From positions 629,021,501 to 629,085,500 of the forward strand of contig NC_092335.1 in the NCBI RefSeq assembly GCF_046630445.1: DNA of 64,000 bases, given 5' to 3'. This document shows positions 49,843 to 64,000 of the stretch, piece after piece (position 1 is the first letter of the stretch; the number at the start of each line of letters is the position of its first letter). The notes under the pieces are model-generated. The model ran no database searches. It saw only the letters and a list, made by a program, of their open reading frames with translations, and had not been told where the DNA came from. Position numbers and translations under genes: made by a program. Source of the stretch: Rutidosis leptorrhynchoides (Eukaryota > Streptophyta > Magnoliopsida > Asterales > Asteraceae).

Positions 49843-49916
49843 TTCGTACGATTGAATAAAGGATTTTTCGATATGAAATGATTTTTCGGCTATCGGATGG
49901 TATTCTAATTACATAG

Positions 49917-49920
<4 letters not shown>

Positions 49921-50004
<84 letters not shown>
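49921..50004. repeat. (AT)n microsatellite
   Basis: Pure AT run in the 5' leader of the element. Confidence 0.95.
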
Positions 50005-50005
<1 letters not shown>

Positions 50006-50306
50006 CAAAAGATTTCGTAGATTGCAGAGGAATTTACGGAATGTGTCAGGAAAAGTTTACAGTAACAGATACGCTAAGATATGAATTTTGTTCATACACT
50101 ATTCATGCAATTAATGCAGCAAAATGTGTCTAGACTAAAAATAATAAGTAGGTAATTTCCTAAGGATGATAAGTAGGTGATTTTCGACACAAAATGATAA
50201 GCAAAACTTTTGACATGCAGACACGGTCGAAGTCCAGACTCATTAATGCATCTAAACAACTATCAGTTTGACACACTAATGCAAGACCTTGTTCGCTAAG
50301 ACCACC

Positions 50307-50318
50307 GCTCTGATACCA
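50307..50318 (-). other. Primer-binding site, initiator tRNA-Met
   Basis: On minus TGGTATCAGAGC, two bases inside the LTR edge at 50321. It matches the 3' end of plant initiator tRNA-Met and sets the element's orientation. Confidence 0.88.
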
Positions 50319-51632
50319 CATGAGACGACCCGTCTTAATCCATAAGGACGAATACAATAACATATGGTTACATAGCGAGGTATATGACCTCTATATGATA
50401 CATTTTACAAACATTGCATTCGTTTTTAAAATATAAACTTTCTTTACATCGAAAGTTGATGGCATGCATACCATTTCATAACACATCCTACTATAATTGA
50501 CTTAATAATAATCTTGATGAACTCAAAGACTCGAATGCAACGTTTTTCAAAATATGCCATGACTGACTCCAAGTAATATTTCTAAAATGAGCAAATGCAC
50601 ATCGGAAGATTTCTTTCATACCTGAGAATAAACATGCTTTAAAGTGTCAACCAAAAGGTTGGTGAGTTCATTAGTTTATCATAAATAATCATTTCCATTA
50701 TTTTAATAGACCACAAGATTTTCATTTCCATTTCTCATAAACATACATCTCGTATCAGACATTTCGCAAACTGCATAGAGATAAAAATCATTCATATGGT
50801 GAACACCTGGTAACCAACCTTAACAAGATGCATATAGAATATCCCCTATCATTCCGGGACTCCCTTCGGACATGATAAATTCGAAGTACTAAAGCATTCG
50901 GTACTCTGGATGGGGCTTGTTGGGCCCAATAGATCTATCTTTAGGATTCACGTCAATTAGGGTGTCTGTTCCCTAATTCATAGATTACCAGACTAAAAAG
51001 GGGCATATTTGGTTTAATAATCCAGCCATAGAATGTAGTTTTAAGTACTTGTGTCTATTTCGTTAAACATTTATAAAAACAGCGCATGTATTCTCAGTCC
51101 TAAAATAATATATATTGCAAAAGCATTTAAAAAGGGAGCAAATGAAACTCACTATACTGTATTTTGTAGCAAAAATACATATGACGACATTGAACAATGC
51201 AGGGTTGGCTTCGGATTCACGAACCTATATTATTCATATATATGTTAATACACATAATCGTAATCGAGTAGATTTATATATTACTAGTGATATGAATGTT
51301 ATAGTAATAATTTATATGTTTATATTTTAATATCATAGTATTGACATATTAAAAGTTTTGGTTATATAATATTGATTATATCATTACATTAATAATTTTA
51401 ATAACTAATATTTATATTTGAATTATCATAATACATTTATTAATATAAATGTAGTAAGTACCTGTTAAAATATTTTCAATACATAATTTATATCGATATG
51501 TTTAGATATTCAAAGCTTTTAATATGTTAATATTTTAAGTAATTACAAATTATTTAGTTATATGAAAACATAATATATTATATTATTAATAATTATTTAT
51601 ATACTTGTTAATATGTCATTTAAAAATATATG

Positions 51633-51704
<72 letters not shown>

Positions 51705-51998
51705 CAATATATATTGTATTTATTACTAATATTTATATATAACAAGTTATATACTTATTTTCCATTAAAACCATGTTTATAGAGTTTATTTATTCATATA
51801 TGCATCGTTTTAAATACAATTTTTACATCATTACGTATCTATACTTCTAGGTATATCGTATTAGTATTTATTATACATATCGTGGTTATATCCATAGTAC
51901 TATCTTAATATATCATAACATTAATCATACTTAATGCAATAAAAATCATATATTATCTTATACTTATTTTAGTAATCATGATAATTATAATAATAACA

Positions 51999-52000
<2 letters not shown>

Positions 52001-52080
<80 letters not shown>

Positions 52081-52154
52081 ATGCTCTAATGCTATAACTT
52101 AATAATAACTAATGTTAATAACAATACAATAATTATCACAACAATAATAATCAT

Positions 52155-52245
<91 letters not shown>
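52001..52245. repeat. Two (AAT)n microsatellites
   Basis: AAT runs at 52001-52074 and 52157-52245; the first is much longer than its counterpart in the other LTR. Confidence 0.92.
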
Positions 52246-53394
52246 GTATTAATAATTAATATTAATGAGTAATAAGAGTAACAATAATAAGTAATTAAAT
52301 AAAAACTACCTCAAAAATGAATTCCAAAATAAACAGCCCATGTGTGGCTCGAACCTCAAACCTCTCGAAACCCAACACAACCTCCCAACCATCACGCTGT
52401 TTGAGTTTATCTGTTATGATTCTATCCTAAACTATTATACACCATTTCTGTTTTTCTTTCATCTTCTCCATTTACAACCCATTCAACTAATCGAGTTTAA
52501 GAACCAACTCCAGCACGTATCGATTTACTTAGGATGTTATATTGAATTTAGAAACCATTAACACTTATTAGTTACTGGATTAACAAAAAATAAAATAAAA
52601 CAGGAGGCTGCTGCTGCAGACCGTCGCTGTTAGAACAAAGAAAAAAGAAAAATAAATCAAGAATTTAAGAACGTTTCAGTTAAAGATTTCTACATGAAAA
52701 AGATTTCAAATCATTCCTAGACACTATAAAAATTATCAATTTAACTCAAATTAAAACAGACAATTCGAATTTTACTGAAGAACAAATGTTGACTTTTAAA
52801 ATTTCAAAATTTAACTCAAAAATTTGAAGTCGATATAACGAATTGGGATTTTATATTTTACAGAAAGTTTTAGCATGGGATTCCTAACAGAACTAAGTTT
52901 ATAGATTTTGAAATTCAATTGGTATTCGAGTTTTTGATAAAAAGTTACAAGAACAGGGCAGTTCATCTGTTTCTAATAATTTGATTTTTAATTTTGATGT
53001 TTAGGTTGAGAATGTGATAGCAAATAGTTACATATCAATTAAATAACAACATTACTGCTCATTTGATTCCACTTAAACCTTGTTTGCTAGCTTGATTGGT
53101 ACGAAAAGTGAATTAATCAGAAAGAAAAATTGAAGTCGACATAACAGCTCTTGTTTGTTAATATGACTTAATTGTACTGATCGTACCAATTTGCAGTTTT
53201 AAAACAATTTATAGAATATTTTGATAAAGATAGAAAACTGAATACAAAAATTTTACGTATAATTATAATATTAATTATTATATATTCAGTATATATATAT
53301 ATCGTGTAATGTATCTGTGTATATATATCTGTTTTGTACCTGTATAATGTATATATCTGTATAATGTATCAGTTGATATATCTGTTGTACATAT

Positions 53395-53453
<59 letters not shown>

Positions 53454-53888
53454 ATTTTATGTATTATAATTAATCTTTTTATATAATAAATCTAATTTAA
53501 TTATAATAATAATACTCTTAATATTATAATAATAATAATGATGATATAATAATAATAATAATATTAATATTAGTAATGATAATAATAATAAGTATAAAAT
53601 TTATAACTATAATATTATTAATAATAGTAATAGTAATATTAATTATATTAATGTTATTATTATTAATGATAATAATAATGCTAGTAATATATATATATAT
53701 ATCAAACTTCATATCTATATGTTATATATTGAAAATATTACTATTAATAATACTGATTTTAATATTAATATTGACAATAATAAAGAAAGTAATAATAACA
53801 TTCTTAGTATAACAATTATATTTTTAACTTGTAATTACATATATTATTATTACAATTTATTAATTTTGTAATATTTAATAATTTCATG

Positions 53889-53923
<35 letters not shown>

Positions 53924-54002
53924 ACAACATATTTTGAATATTTAATATCTATACATTTTATATATTGTGATGTTCAAAATCAATAATTATGTATAGTAAT
54001 CA

Positions 54003-54004
54003 TG

Positions 54005-54081
<77 letters not shown>
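54003..54081. repeat. (AT)n microsatellite
   Basis: Single AT tract standing where the other LTR has two tracts and an intervening segment (28541-28742). Confidence 0.92.
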
Positions 54082-54087
<6 letters not shown>

Positions 54088-54454
54088 CAATAATCTCAGA
54101 GTATAGCATTTTATACTTTGTTAATATTGACAAATTATTTCTGAAATCATTTGTTTTCAATATACATTTATATATTCAAAATAACAAGTTTTAATTATTT
54201 TAAGTTGTCTTAAATCACAAAATAGTCCACTAATATATTTAATTTATTATATATAATTATTCACATATATAATCATTTATGTAATCATTTTTACAATTTA
54301 AAAGTTCGTGAATCGTTGGTAATAGTCGAAGTCAAATGAATATACAAAAATAGTTCAAAAGTTTTGAGATTAAATTTAATAGACTTTGCTTATCATGTCG
54401 AAATAATATTAAGACTAAAGTTTAAATTTGATCGGAAATTTCCGGGTCGTCACA

Positions 54455-54459
54455 GTCGC
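54455..54459. repeat. Target-site duplication GTCGC (right)
   Basis: Partner of 24827-24831. Confidence 0.88.
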
Positions 54460-54776
54460 ACTGCGGTTGACCGTAGTGGCGACCGTGCAACTCGTTTTCA
54501 CAAAAATGCGTTGCAATTTAGTCTGGGCTTCTACGGCTGGGTATGCGGTCGACCGTACTTTGACCGTGTACTTTGCTGAACTTTATTTTCATTCTTTAAG
54601 TTTTGTTTAACTTGGTCATTCGCAAGATCAAGTATGGATTAGTGACCTTGCGTGTTTTATGTTAAGATGTCGATCATCACTTATGCATATGTATGTGTCA
54701 TCATCAAAACATATTCTTTGGTTAAACATCATACTTAACTTTTTCGGTTAGTCCATTAACCAACATTCAACCAACA
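54460..54776 (+). mobile_element. Right segment of the probable solo LTR (starts at 22862)
   Basis: Ends CAACCAACA before GATGT (54777-54781). It contains palindrome-like CGGTTGACCG (54464-54473) and CGGTCGACCG (54546-54555) with additional GACCG half sites. Two short overlapping frames (54364-54610) cross the element border and are chance. Confidence 0.75.
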
Positions 54777-54781
54777 GATGT
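54777..54781. repeat. Target-site duplication GATGT (right)
   Basis: Partner of 22857-22861. Confidence 0.85.
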
Positions 54782-55122
54782 AAAATGTGTATATTTTAGG
54801 ACGTATCAATAAGTAATTTACATAAAAATAAATTAATATGGTAATTCAATGATCAAATATTTTAGAGGTATCTGAGGAGCCTTTCAACTAAAGAAGTCGG
54901 GGGTTCAAGTCCCGCCGTGAGCATATTCGTGGATATATTCATGTTGAGTGTGTGCGTTGAGCGCTAAAGAGCGTTAAAGAACTTTACCTTAGGATACTTA
55001 TTTATTAAAAGAATTCAATACTTAATTTGAGAAAGAAGTAGTAATATTTATTTTTAACAGCAGGAAATTAAGGTTTTATTAATCACCAAATATTTAATTG
55101 TTTACATACAATGTGGCAAAGA
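54782..55122 (+). other. Spacer with a tRNA/SINE-like B-box
   Basis: GGTTCAAGTCC at 54902-54912 fits a pol III B-box and is preceded by TAAAGAAGTCGGG and followed by CCGCCGTGAGC, as in tRNA-derived SINE heads. I cannot fold a full tRNA, and I see no clear A-box or tail. AAAGA at 55118-55122 would be the target duplication of the next element. Confidence 0.35.
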
Positions 55123-58969
<3,847 letters not shown>

Positions 58970-59020
58970 GTACCTACCCGTTAAAGAAATTTCGTCCCAA
59001 AATTTGAGTGGGATGATCAT
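58970..59020 (-). pseudogene. Pol C-terminal remnant of the second element
   Basis: Same position and reading as 46190-46240: KFWDEISLTGR on minus, with one residue changed. Confidence 0.5.
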
Positions 59021-59409
59021 GGCTGACAATAATTATGTTTTCATGACGCAAACGAGCTGAAAATTAAAGTTTTATCATCTTCGAGTAATATAGACAACAC
59101 AATTTAATTTTGTGAAGAGTACGAGTGAATCTATCACAAAAGGGTGAAATGAGTAAAGGTAGGTTTGTCTTAATCGGCGACGTAGTCACGGTTGATTTCT
59201 GGAATTCAAGTGATTTAAAGAAAATCTTCGAAATCATAAAGATCTGATTCTTCGGGATTTAAGGGAATTAGGATCTCTTTAATTAAATGCGGTCATCTGT
59301 CTCGATTGTTACGTCTGATTTTTCATTTATAAATTAAATATTTCCGTTCCATTATTCTCACCATTCCTATACTTTCTTTCTTAGTTCATACATCCAAAAG
59401 ATTGTGAAA

Positions 59410-59583
59410 ATGCTTAATCCAGTTCTAATCCTTGATATTTTTCTAATTATCATTTCTGTCATCCTTCTTTTCAATCTTCCAACAGAAAAAATCTGTTTAC
59501 TTTTACTATTACCTTGGGTGATACTATTCCTAATTCTACCGTGTCCTTATATTGCTATTTGTATTAATATCTATGGTTTGTAA
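59410..59583 (+). CDS. Small hydrophobic ORF, antisense within the second element
   Basis: 57 codons from ATG to TAA, too short for usual cut-offs. It is almost entirely hydrophobic: residues about 4-20 (PVLILDIFLIIISVILLF) and about 27-47 could form two membrane helices separated by NLPTEKIC. It is antisense to the element and lies in a stretch of about 290 bp that the related element lacks near 46560. Function unknown. Chance origin in a T-rich region is quite possible. Confidence 0.3.
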   Translation: MLNPVLILDIFLIIISVILLFNLPTEKICLLLLLPWVILFLILPCPYIAICINIYGL

Positions 59584-62164
59584 CCTCCGTGTTGTTATTG
59601 GGCTTTATATTTTATCTTATATTTTGGAGCTCTTTGCCTTTTTATTCTCTTCTCGACCTCTAGTAAAGCGAGTAACGGTCCAGAATTTGTAAGTATGGAG
59701 TTTTGAATGAACTTAATGTTCTAAACAAGAAAGAACGTAATCGCACGATTTGATTTGTCAAATTACCTGAATCACTGAGAATAGAACTATCAAGAATATA
59801 CTTTCTTGATATGTTCAGAAGTTACGCAGAATGAAAGAGTTATGTAACATGGCACATGATGTCGTTATGATCTGTGAATCATAACGTCCCATTAGAAACT
59901 CAGCATGACCTACTGTAATATAATCACGTTGATCAAGTGTCATTATATTATACTAACTCATGCTTCAGTTCCCAACACTACTTCAATAACATTCATATTT
60001 CAAATTCAAATTTTTTTTTTTTAGAATTTTAGAAACTAAAGCAGTTTCTTTTATGATTTAACACAGATAGAGCGGAGAGATAATTAATATCGGACAATAA
60101 TATTTATGAAGATGTCTTCAGAAATATTGAGGATATTAATAAAGAAAAATACGATGATATCTTAGAATTTCAAAATCAAATTGTGATGAAGAAATTCATT
60201 CACGATGATTTAGAGCGGTTAAGGAGTAAGGTATTTGCTAAAGATTTCATCAAAAACATAATCATCAGAATTCTTTATGTACAAGTTTAGTCCTTGTGAT
60301 TTGTTCAGAGTCTCCTTCATAATTTTCTCAATCCGTTTTCCAGTTTCAACTTTTCTGAGCTTTGTCAACATACTATTCTTTATCATCAAACTTTCGACTG
60401 TTAAAGTCGTTTACAGTTTCTGTTGTTTCATTCAACTTTTCAGAATTTGAAGTATTGATTCATAGACTGGGTGCTTTTCAGAATTTCAAAATGGAAGATC
60501 AAAATTTTAAGAAATAAATGTTATATATATAACTATTGATGTAGACATGCCGCGAGTTTTCAAAATACTGATTGCTGATTCTCGATAATTGGTATGGCAA
60601 TTCTTGTTACAAGATGCGGATGAGTATATGATAGGTTTTTAATGAATGAATATAATGGTTCTTCGGAGAGACTTAAGTCAATGAGTAATGAAGTTGCTGG
60701 TAAGTTTACTGCTAATGTGGTGGAATATAAACGGTTCTCTGGTAACGATGATGAAAGACAGACTTATAAATCAAAGTTATAATAAGGCTAATCCGAATGA
60801 AAAGTCGAAGTTGATTTGCTGAAGCTGTGACAAAATTGGCTATTTTGGAAAGGGATTATAAAGTTATTTTCGGTAATAACAATCCCAGAGGAGCTAGCAC
60901 AGATACGTGTTAAATGTTTACTCAGGTTCCGTGTGTTTTGAAGTGCATAATTATATGCATCAATCTTTTCTTTCGTAGATGAAATGAAGTTGGTTCATTC
61001 TCTCGATTGAGGTGTTTTCAAGAATCATGAAAGATTTGAACGCGAATTATAATCGTCAAGATACACATGAGGTTTAAGATGAAATCAAGTGGCAAACTTG
61101 AAGAAATGTTTAGTTTCATATGTTATAATCAATGTTTTAATTCATTTTAATTGTCCAATCTTAGTAGTCCACAGTTACTAATTTAATAATTCATATATAG
61201 TTTATAATATTTGAATTAATTAATACGTATCGTGACCCGTATACATGTCTCAGACTCGATCACAACTCAAAGTATATATATTATTGTAGAATCAACCTCA
61301 ACCCTGTATAGCTAACTCAATCATTACTGCATATAGAGTGTCTATGGTTATTCCAAATAATATATATAGATGCGTCGATATGATATGTCAAAACCTTGTA
61401 TACGTGTCCCGATATTTAAAGTGCGTAAAATAAATAACAGAAATTAAATGACGATAAATAAAATTGCGAGAATATAAATTGCGATAAATAAATTGTGATA
61501 AATAAAATGTAATCAGTTAGCTAGGAACAGTTAGCTAGGAACAGTTAGCGTGGATTCTTAACAAATTTTTTCATAGTTAATTTGTTTGTTTCTAGCAAAT
61601 TTTATTTTTTTGTCTAATGTTTTCTTCATTATGCCACTTGTTGGATTCTGATAGGTCAAAATCCGAATGTGAAATTGAATGAAAAATGGTTACTCTGTGG
61701 TGAACGGATTTGTATAGCTGTGGTTGTAAGTAGGATGGCAAATGACTGTTGAATCAGATTCAAAGAATGTACAGTGTAACTTACTAATGTGAAAACTAAA
61801 TATTCCTCGGGTATTACCTACCCGTTAAAATATTTTCATCATTAACAGTTTGTACGAAAGAATTTTTTTAACTACAATCTTTATGAAAACATATATACAT
61901 ATATATTTTCTTCAGATGTAATTATAGATTTAATGAGTTAATATAACATTAAACTCATTTGATTTTCGGTTAGAATTAGAGTACATAATCTCTAAATCAT
62001 TAAAGATTACATAATCATCATGTCGAACGAAGATAAATAATGTAGAACGTCACGTAGAATGATGATTATACTCGAGGTACAGAATGAGATGTTGAGGCAT
62101 GGGATGCGGATGTTGCTGTTGATGGTGGTGATGGTACTGTTGGTGTTCCTGATGGTGGTACTGT
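59584..62164 (-). other. Non-coding internal region of the second element
   Basis: No long ORF. It contains the conserved block (59837-59998) and an insert-like stretch at about 61100-61660 absent from the related element. A CAGTTAGCTAGGAA tandem lies near 61515. Confidence 0.6.
61100..61660. repeat. Insert containing an inverted LTR fragment
   Basis: 61230-61420 is the reverse complement of roughly 1165-1350 in the first LTR (shared words include AACCTCAACCCTGTATAGCTAACT and ATAGAGTGTCTATGGTT, in divided form). Right of it is a run of GCGATAAATAAA-like units. The related element has none of this at the matching place (about 48030-48110). Confidence 0.55.
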
Positions 62165-62599
62165 TTATGCTACTGGTGCTGCTGCTGGTGTTTGTAACCT
62201 TTGCACCATATTCTCCAAAGCCACCACCCGAGCGAAAAGCTCGTTGACTTCTTCTATTACACCACGGTGATTGTCGGTTCGGATGAGCGGATAAATAAAA
62301 TCTAAAATTTGATGTAGTATATAATCGTGACGAGATACTCTGGAAATGAGAGAGAAAATAGTGTTTCGAACAGGTTCGCCGGTAAATGCTTCAGGTTCTT
62401 CGCCAAGAGGGCAATGTGGTGGATGGAAGGGATCACCTTCTTCTTGTCTCCAATGATTGAGGAGGCTACGAACCCATCCCCAATTCATCCAGAATAGATG
62501 ATGGCTGATTGGTTGATCCATTTCGGTCACACTGCTTTCGGAGCTTGATTGGGATTCCATTTCAGAATCCGAGGGACTTGAACTAATGATGAATTCCAT
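62165..62599 (-). CDS. Gag-position ORF of the second element
   Basis: 144 codons, intact. It opens MEFIISSSPSDSEMESQ, Ser/Glu-rich, then HHLFWMNWGWVRSLLNHW, an acidic-Pro segment (HCPLGEEPEAF), a helical region (ISRVSRHDYILHQILDFIYP) and a heptad-like C-terminus (ARVVALENMVQRLQ) ending in Ala/Pro. No zinc knuckle or capsid signature. It starts about 430 bp after the primer site, where gag belongs. Closely alike to 49408-49842, with which it shares length and nearly all residues. It could supply an RNA-packaging or assembly role, but that is inference. Confidence 0.6.
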   Translation of the reverse strand: MEFIISSSPSDSEMESQSSSESSVTEMDQPISHHLFWMNWGWVRSLLNHWRQEEGDPFHPPHCPLGEEPEAFTGEPVRNTIFSLISRVSRHDYILHQILDFIYPLIRTDNHRGVIEEVNELFARVVALENMVQRLQTPAAAPVA

Positions 62600-63018
62600 T
62601 TCGTACGATTGAGTAAGGATTTTTTGTTATGAAATGATTTTCTGGCTATCGGATGGTATTCTAATTACATAGAATATCTATATATATATAGAGAAAAAGA
62701 TTTCATAGATTAGGGAGGAATTTATTGGATATGTCAGGCAAAGGTTACAGTAACAGATACGCTAAGATATGAATTAGCAGATACGCTAAGATATGAATTT
62801 TGTCTGTACACTATTCATGTAATCAATGCAATAAGATGTGTCTAGACTAAGAATGATAAGCAAGTGATTCCCTAAGAATGATAAGCAGGTAATTTTCGAC
62901 ACAAAATGATAAGCAAAACTTTTGACATGTAGACACGGTCGAAGTCCAGACTCACTAATGCATCTAAACAACTACCAGTTAGACACACTAAAGCAAGACC
63001 TAGTTCGCTAAGACCACC

Positions 63019-63030
63019 GCTGTGATACCA
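63019..63030 (-). other. Primer-binding site, initiator tRNA-Met (one mismatch)
   Basis: On minus TGGTATCACAGC, two bases from the LTR edge at 63033; one base differs from the site at 50307. Confidence 0.8.
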
Positions 63031-63032
63031 AC

Positions 63033-64000
63033 TGAAAGGACTCGTTCATATACATTATAAACGATTCACAATAGTTGATTTCATCGCGAGGTACTTGACC
63101 TCTATATGATACATTTTACAAATATTGCATTCGCTTTTAAAAGACAAACTTTCATTACATCGAAAGTTGATAGCATGCATACCATTTCATAATATATCCA
63201 ACTATAATTGACTTAATAATATTCTTGATGAACTCAACGACTCGAATGCAACGGCTTTTGAAATATGTCACGAATGACTCCAAGTAATATCTCTAAAATG
63301 AGCAAATGCACAGCGGAAGATTTCTTTCATACCTGAGAATAAACATGCTTTAAAGTGTCAACCAAAAGGTTGGTGAGTTCATTAGTTTCTCATAATCGAT
63401 CATTTTCATCATTTTAATAGACCACAAGATTTTCATTTTCATTTCTAATAAATGTAATCTCATATCAGGCATTTCGCACGGCATAGAGATAAAAATCATT
63501 CATATGGATTGAACACCTGGTAACCGACCTTAACAAGATGCATATAGAATATCCCCCAGTATACAGCGCGCAACTAATATACTAAATAATACCTCAAAGT
63601 ACTAAAGTATCCATACCCTGGATGGGGCTCGTTGGGCCCGATAGATCTACCTTTAGGATTCGCGTCAATTAGGGGCCATTTCCCTAATTCTTAGGTTACC
63701 AGACTTGAAGGGGCGATATTCGGTTTAATAATCCAACCATATAATGTAGTTTTAAGTACTTGTGTCTATTTCGTAAAACATTTATAAAAGCAGCGCATGT
63801 ATTCTCAGTCCCAAAAATATATATTACAAAAGCATTTAAAAAGGGAGCAAATGAAACTCACTATATTGTATTTTGTAGTAAAAACACATATGACGACATT
63901 GAACAATGCAGAGTTGGCCTTGGATTCACAAACCTATATCATTCATTTATATATTAAAACATATACTCGTAATTGAAAAGTTTACATATATTATTATCAA
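63033..64000 (-). repeat. 5' LTR of the second element, partial
   Basis: First 968 bp in window order, matching 55123-56095. The rest lies outside the window. Confidence 0.93.

Larger units (their letters stand above)
24832..54454 (-). mobile_element. Chromovirus-like LTR retrotransposon, probably non-autonomous, hosting the Athila element
   Basis: Two long LTRs (24832-28907 continued at 45983-46189, and 50321-54454) enclose an internal region of only about 4.1 kb (46190-50320). GTCGC flanks the whole. Orientation is minus: the primer-binding site TGGTATCAGAGC (matching initiator tRNA-Met) lies next to the right-hand LTR, and a pol C-terminal remnant next to the left-hand one. LTR ends are TGTGACGACCC and GGGTCGTCTCA on the minus strand; the left copy has lost the final match (CG at 24832). 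Only a gag-position ORF remains, so mobility would need a helper. The left LTR is split by the Athila insertion. Confidence 0.88.
50321..54454 (-). repeat. 5' LTR of the chromovirus-like element
   Basis: 4134 bp, edges TGAGACGACCC and GGGTCGTCACA in plus orientation. It carries the empty site of the Athila insertion at 54243-54247. AT/AAT tracts: 51635-51701, 52001-52074, 52157-52245, 53396-53450, 54003-54081. Confidence 0.93.

Noticed and set aside
54902..54912. tRNA gene
   Set aside because: Only the B-box/T-arm-like part is present; no acceptor stem, D-arm or anticodon arm can be drawn.

Overview
This is a gene-poor, AT-rich piece of a plant nuclear genome made almost entirely of transposable elements. 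Three things point to a eudicot plant: an Athila-type (Ty3/gypsy) retrotransposon primed by tRNA-Asp, Helitrons carrying pieces of intron-containing plant genes (glutamate receptor-like and U1A/U2B''-like), and a plant-telomere-like TTTAGGG foldback element. The style of the LTR families suggests Asteraceae, but that is recall and not something the window proves. I see no intact cellular gene, tRNA, rRNA or CRISPR array.

Left part (1-22246): the window opens inside a long LTR (1-2417), followed by a Helitron-like fragment, a broken LINE and AT-rich filler. From about 5.5 to 18.8 kb lies an LTR-like host sequence whose (ATT)n microsatellite received two related Helitrons of about 4.9 kb, 5' end to 5' end (6912-11751 on minus, 12389-17323 on plus), with a third small Helitron between them. 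The plus-strand Helitron carries broken fragments of a glutamate receptor-like gene and of an RRM gene. The minus-strand one carries a foldback element with inverted telomere-like repeats. A clean solo LTR (18792-22241, duplication ATAGC) follows.

Middle part (22857-54781) is a three-level nest in which each level is confirmed by a 5-bp target-site duplication. A probable solo LTR (22862-54776, GATGT) was invaded by a minus-strand, probably non-autonomous chromovirus-like LTR element (24832-54454, GTCGC). The left LTR of that element was then invaded by a 17-kb Athila-type element on plus (28908-45977, TTTAT). The right LTR of the middle element still shows the uninterrupted site. The Athila element has gag, pol, a small zinc-knuckle ORF and an env-position ORF with a probable spliced first exon. 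It is damaged: a stop lies between gag and pol, an in-frame gap removes part of RNase H, and the env-position gene has stops and a frameshift.

Right part (55123-64000): a second minus-strand element related to the 24832-54454 one, cut by the window end. Both carry the same roughly 144-aa gag-position ORF and little other coding sequence.

The most unusual signal is in the Athila element. A 14-24-bp palindrome with core CATGCGATCGCATG occurs as four pairs: in each LTR just upstream of the TATA box, in the 5' leader, and upstream of the env-position ORF. Every pair has a centre-to-centre spacing of exactly 32 bp, although the linkers differ in sequence. Other GC-rich palindromes recur in two other repeats of the window.
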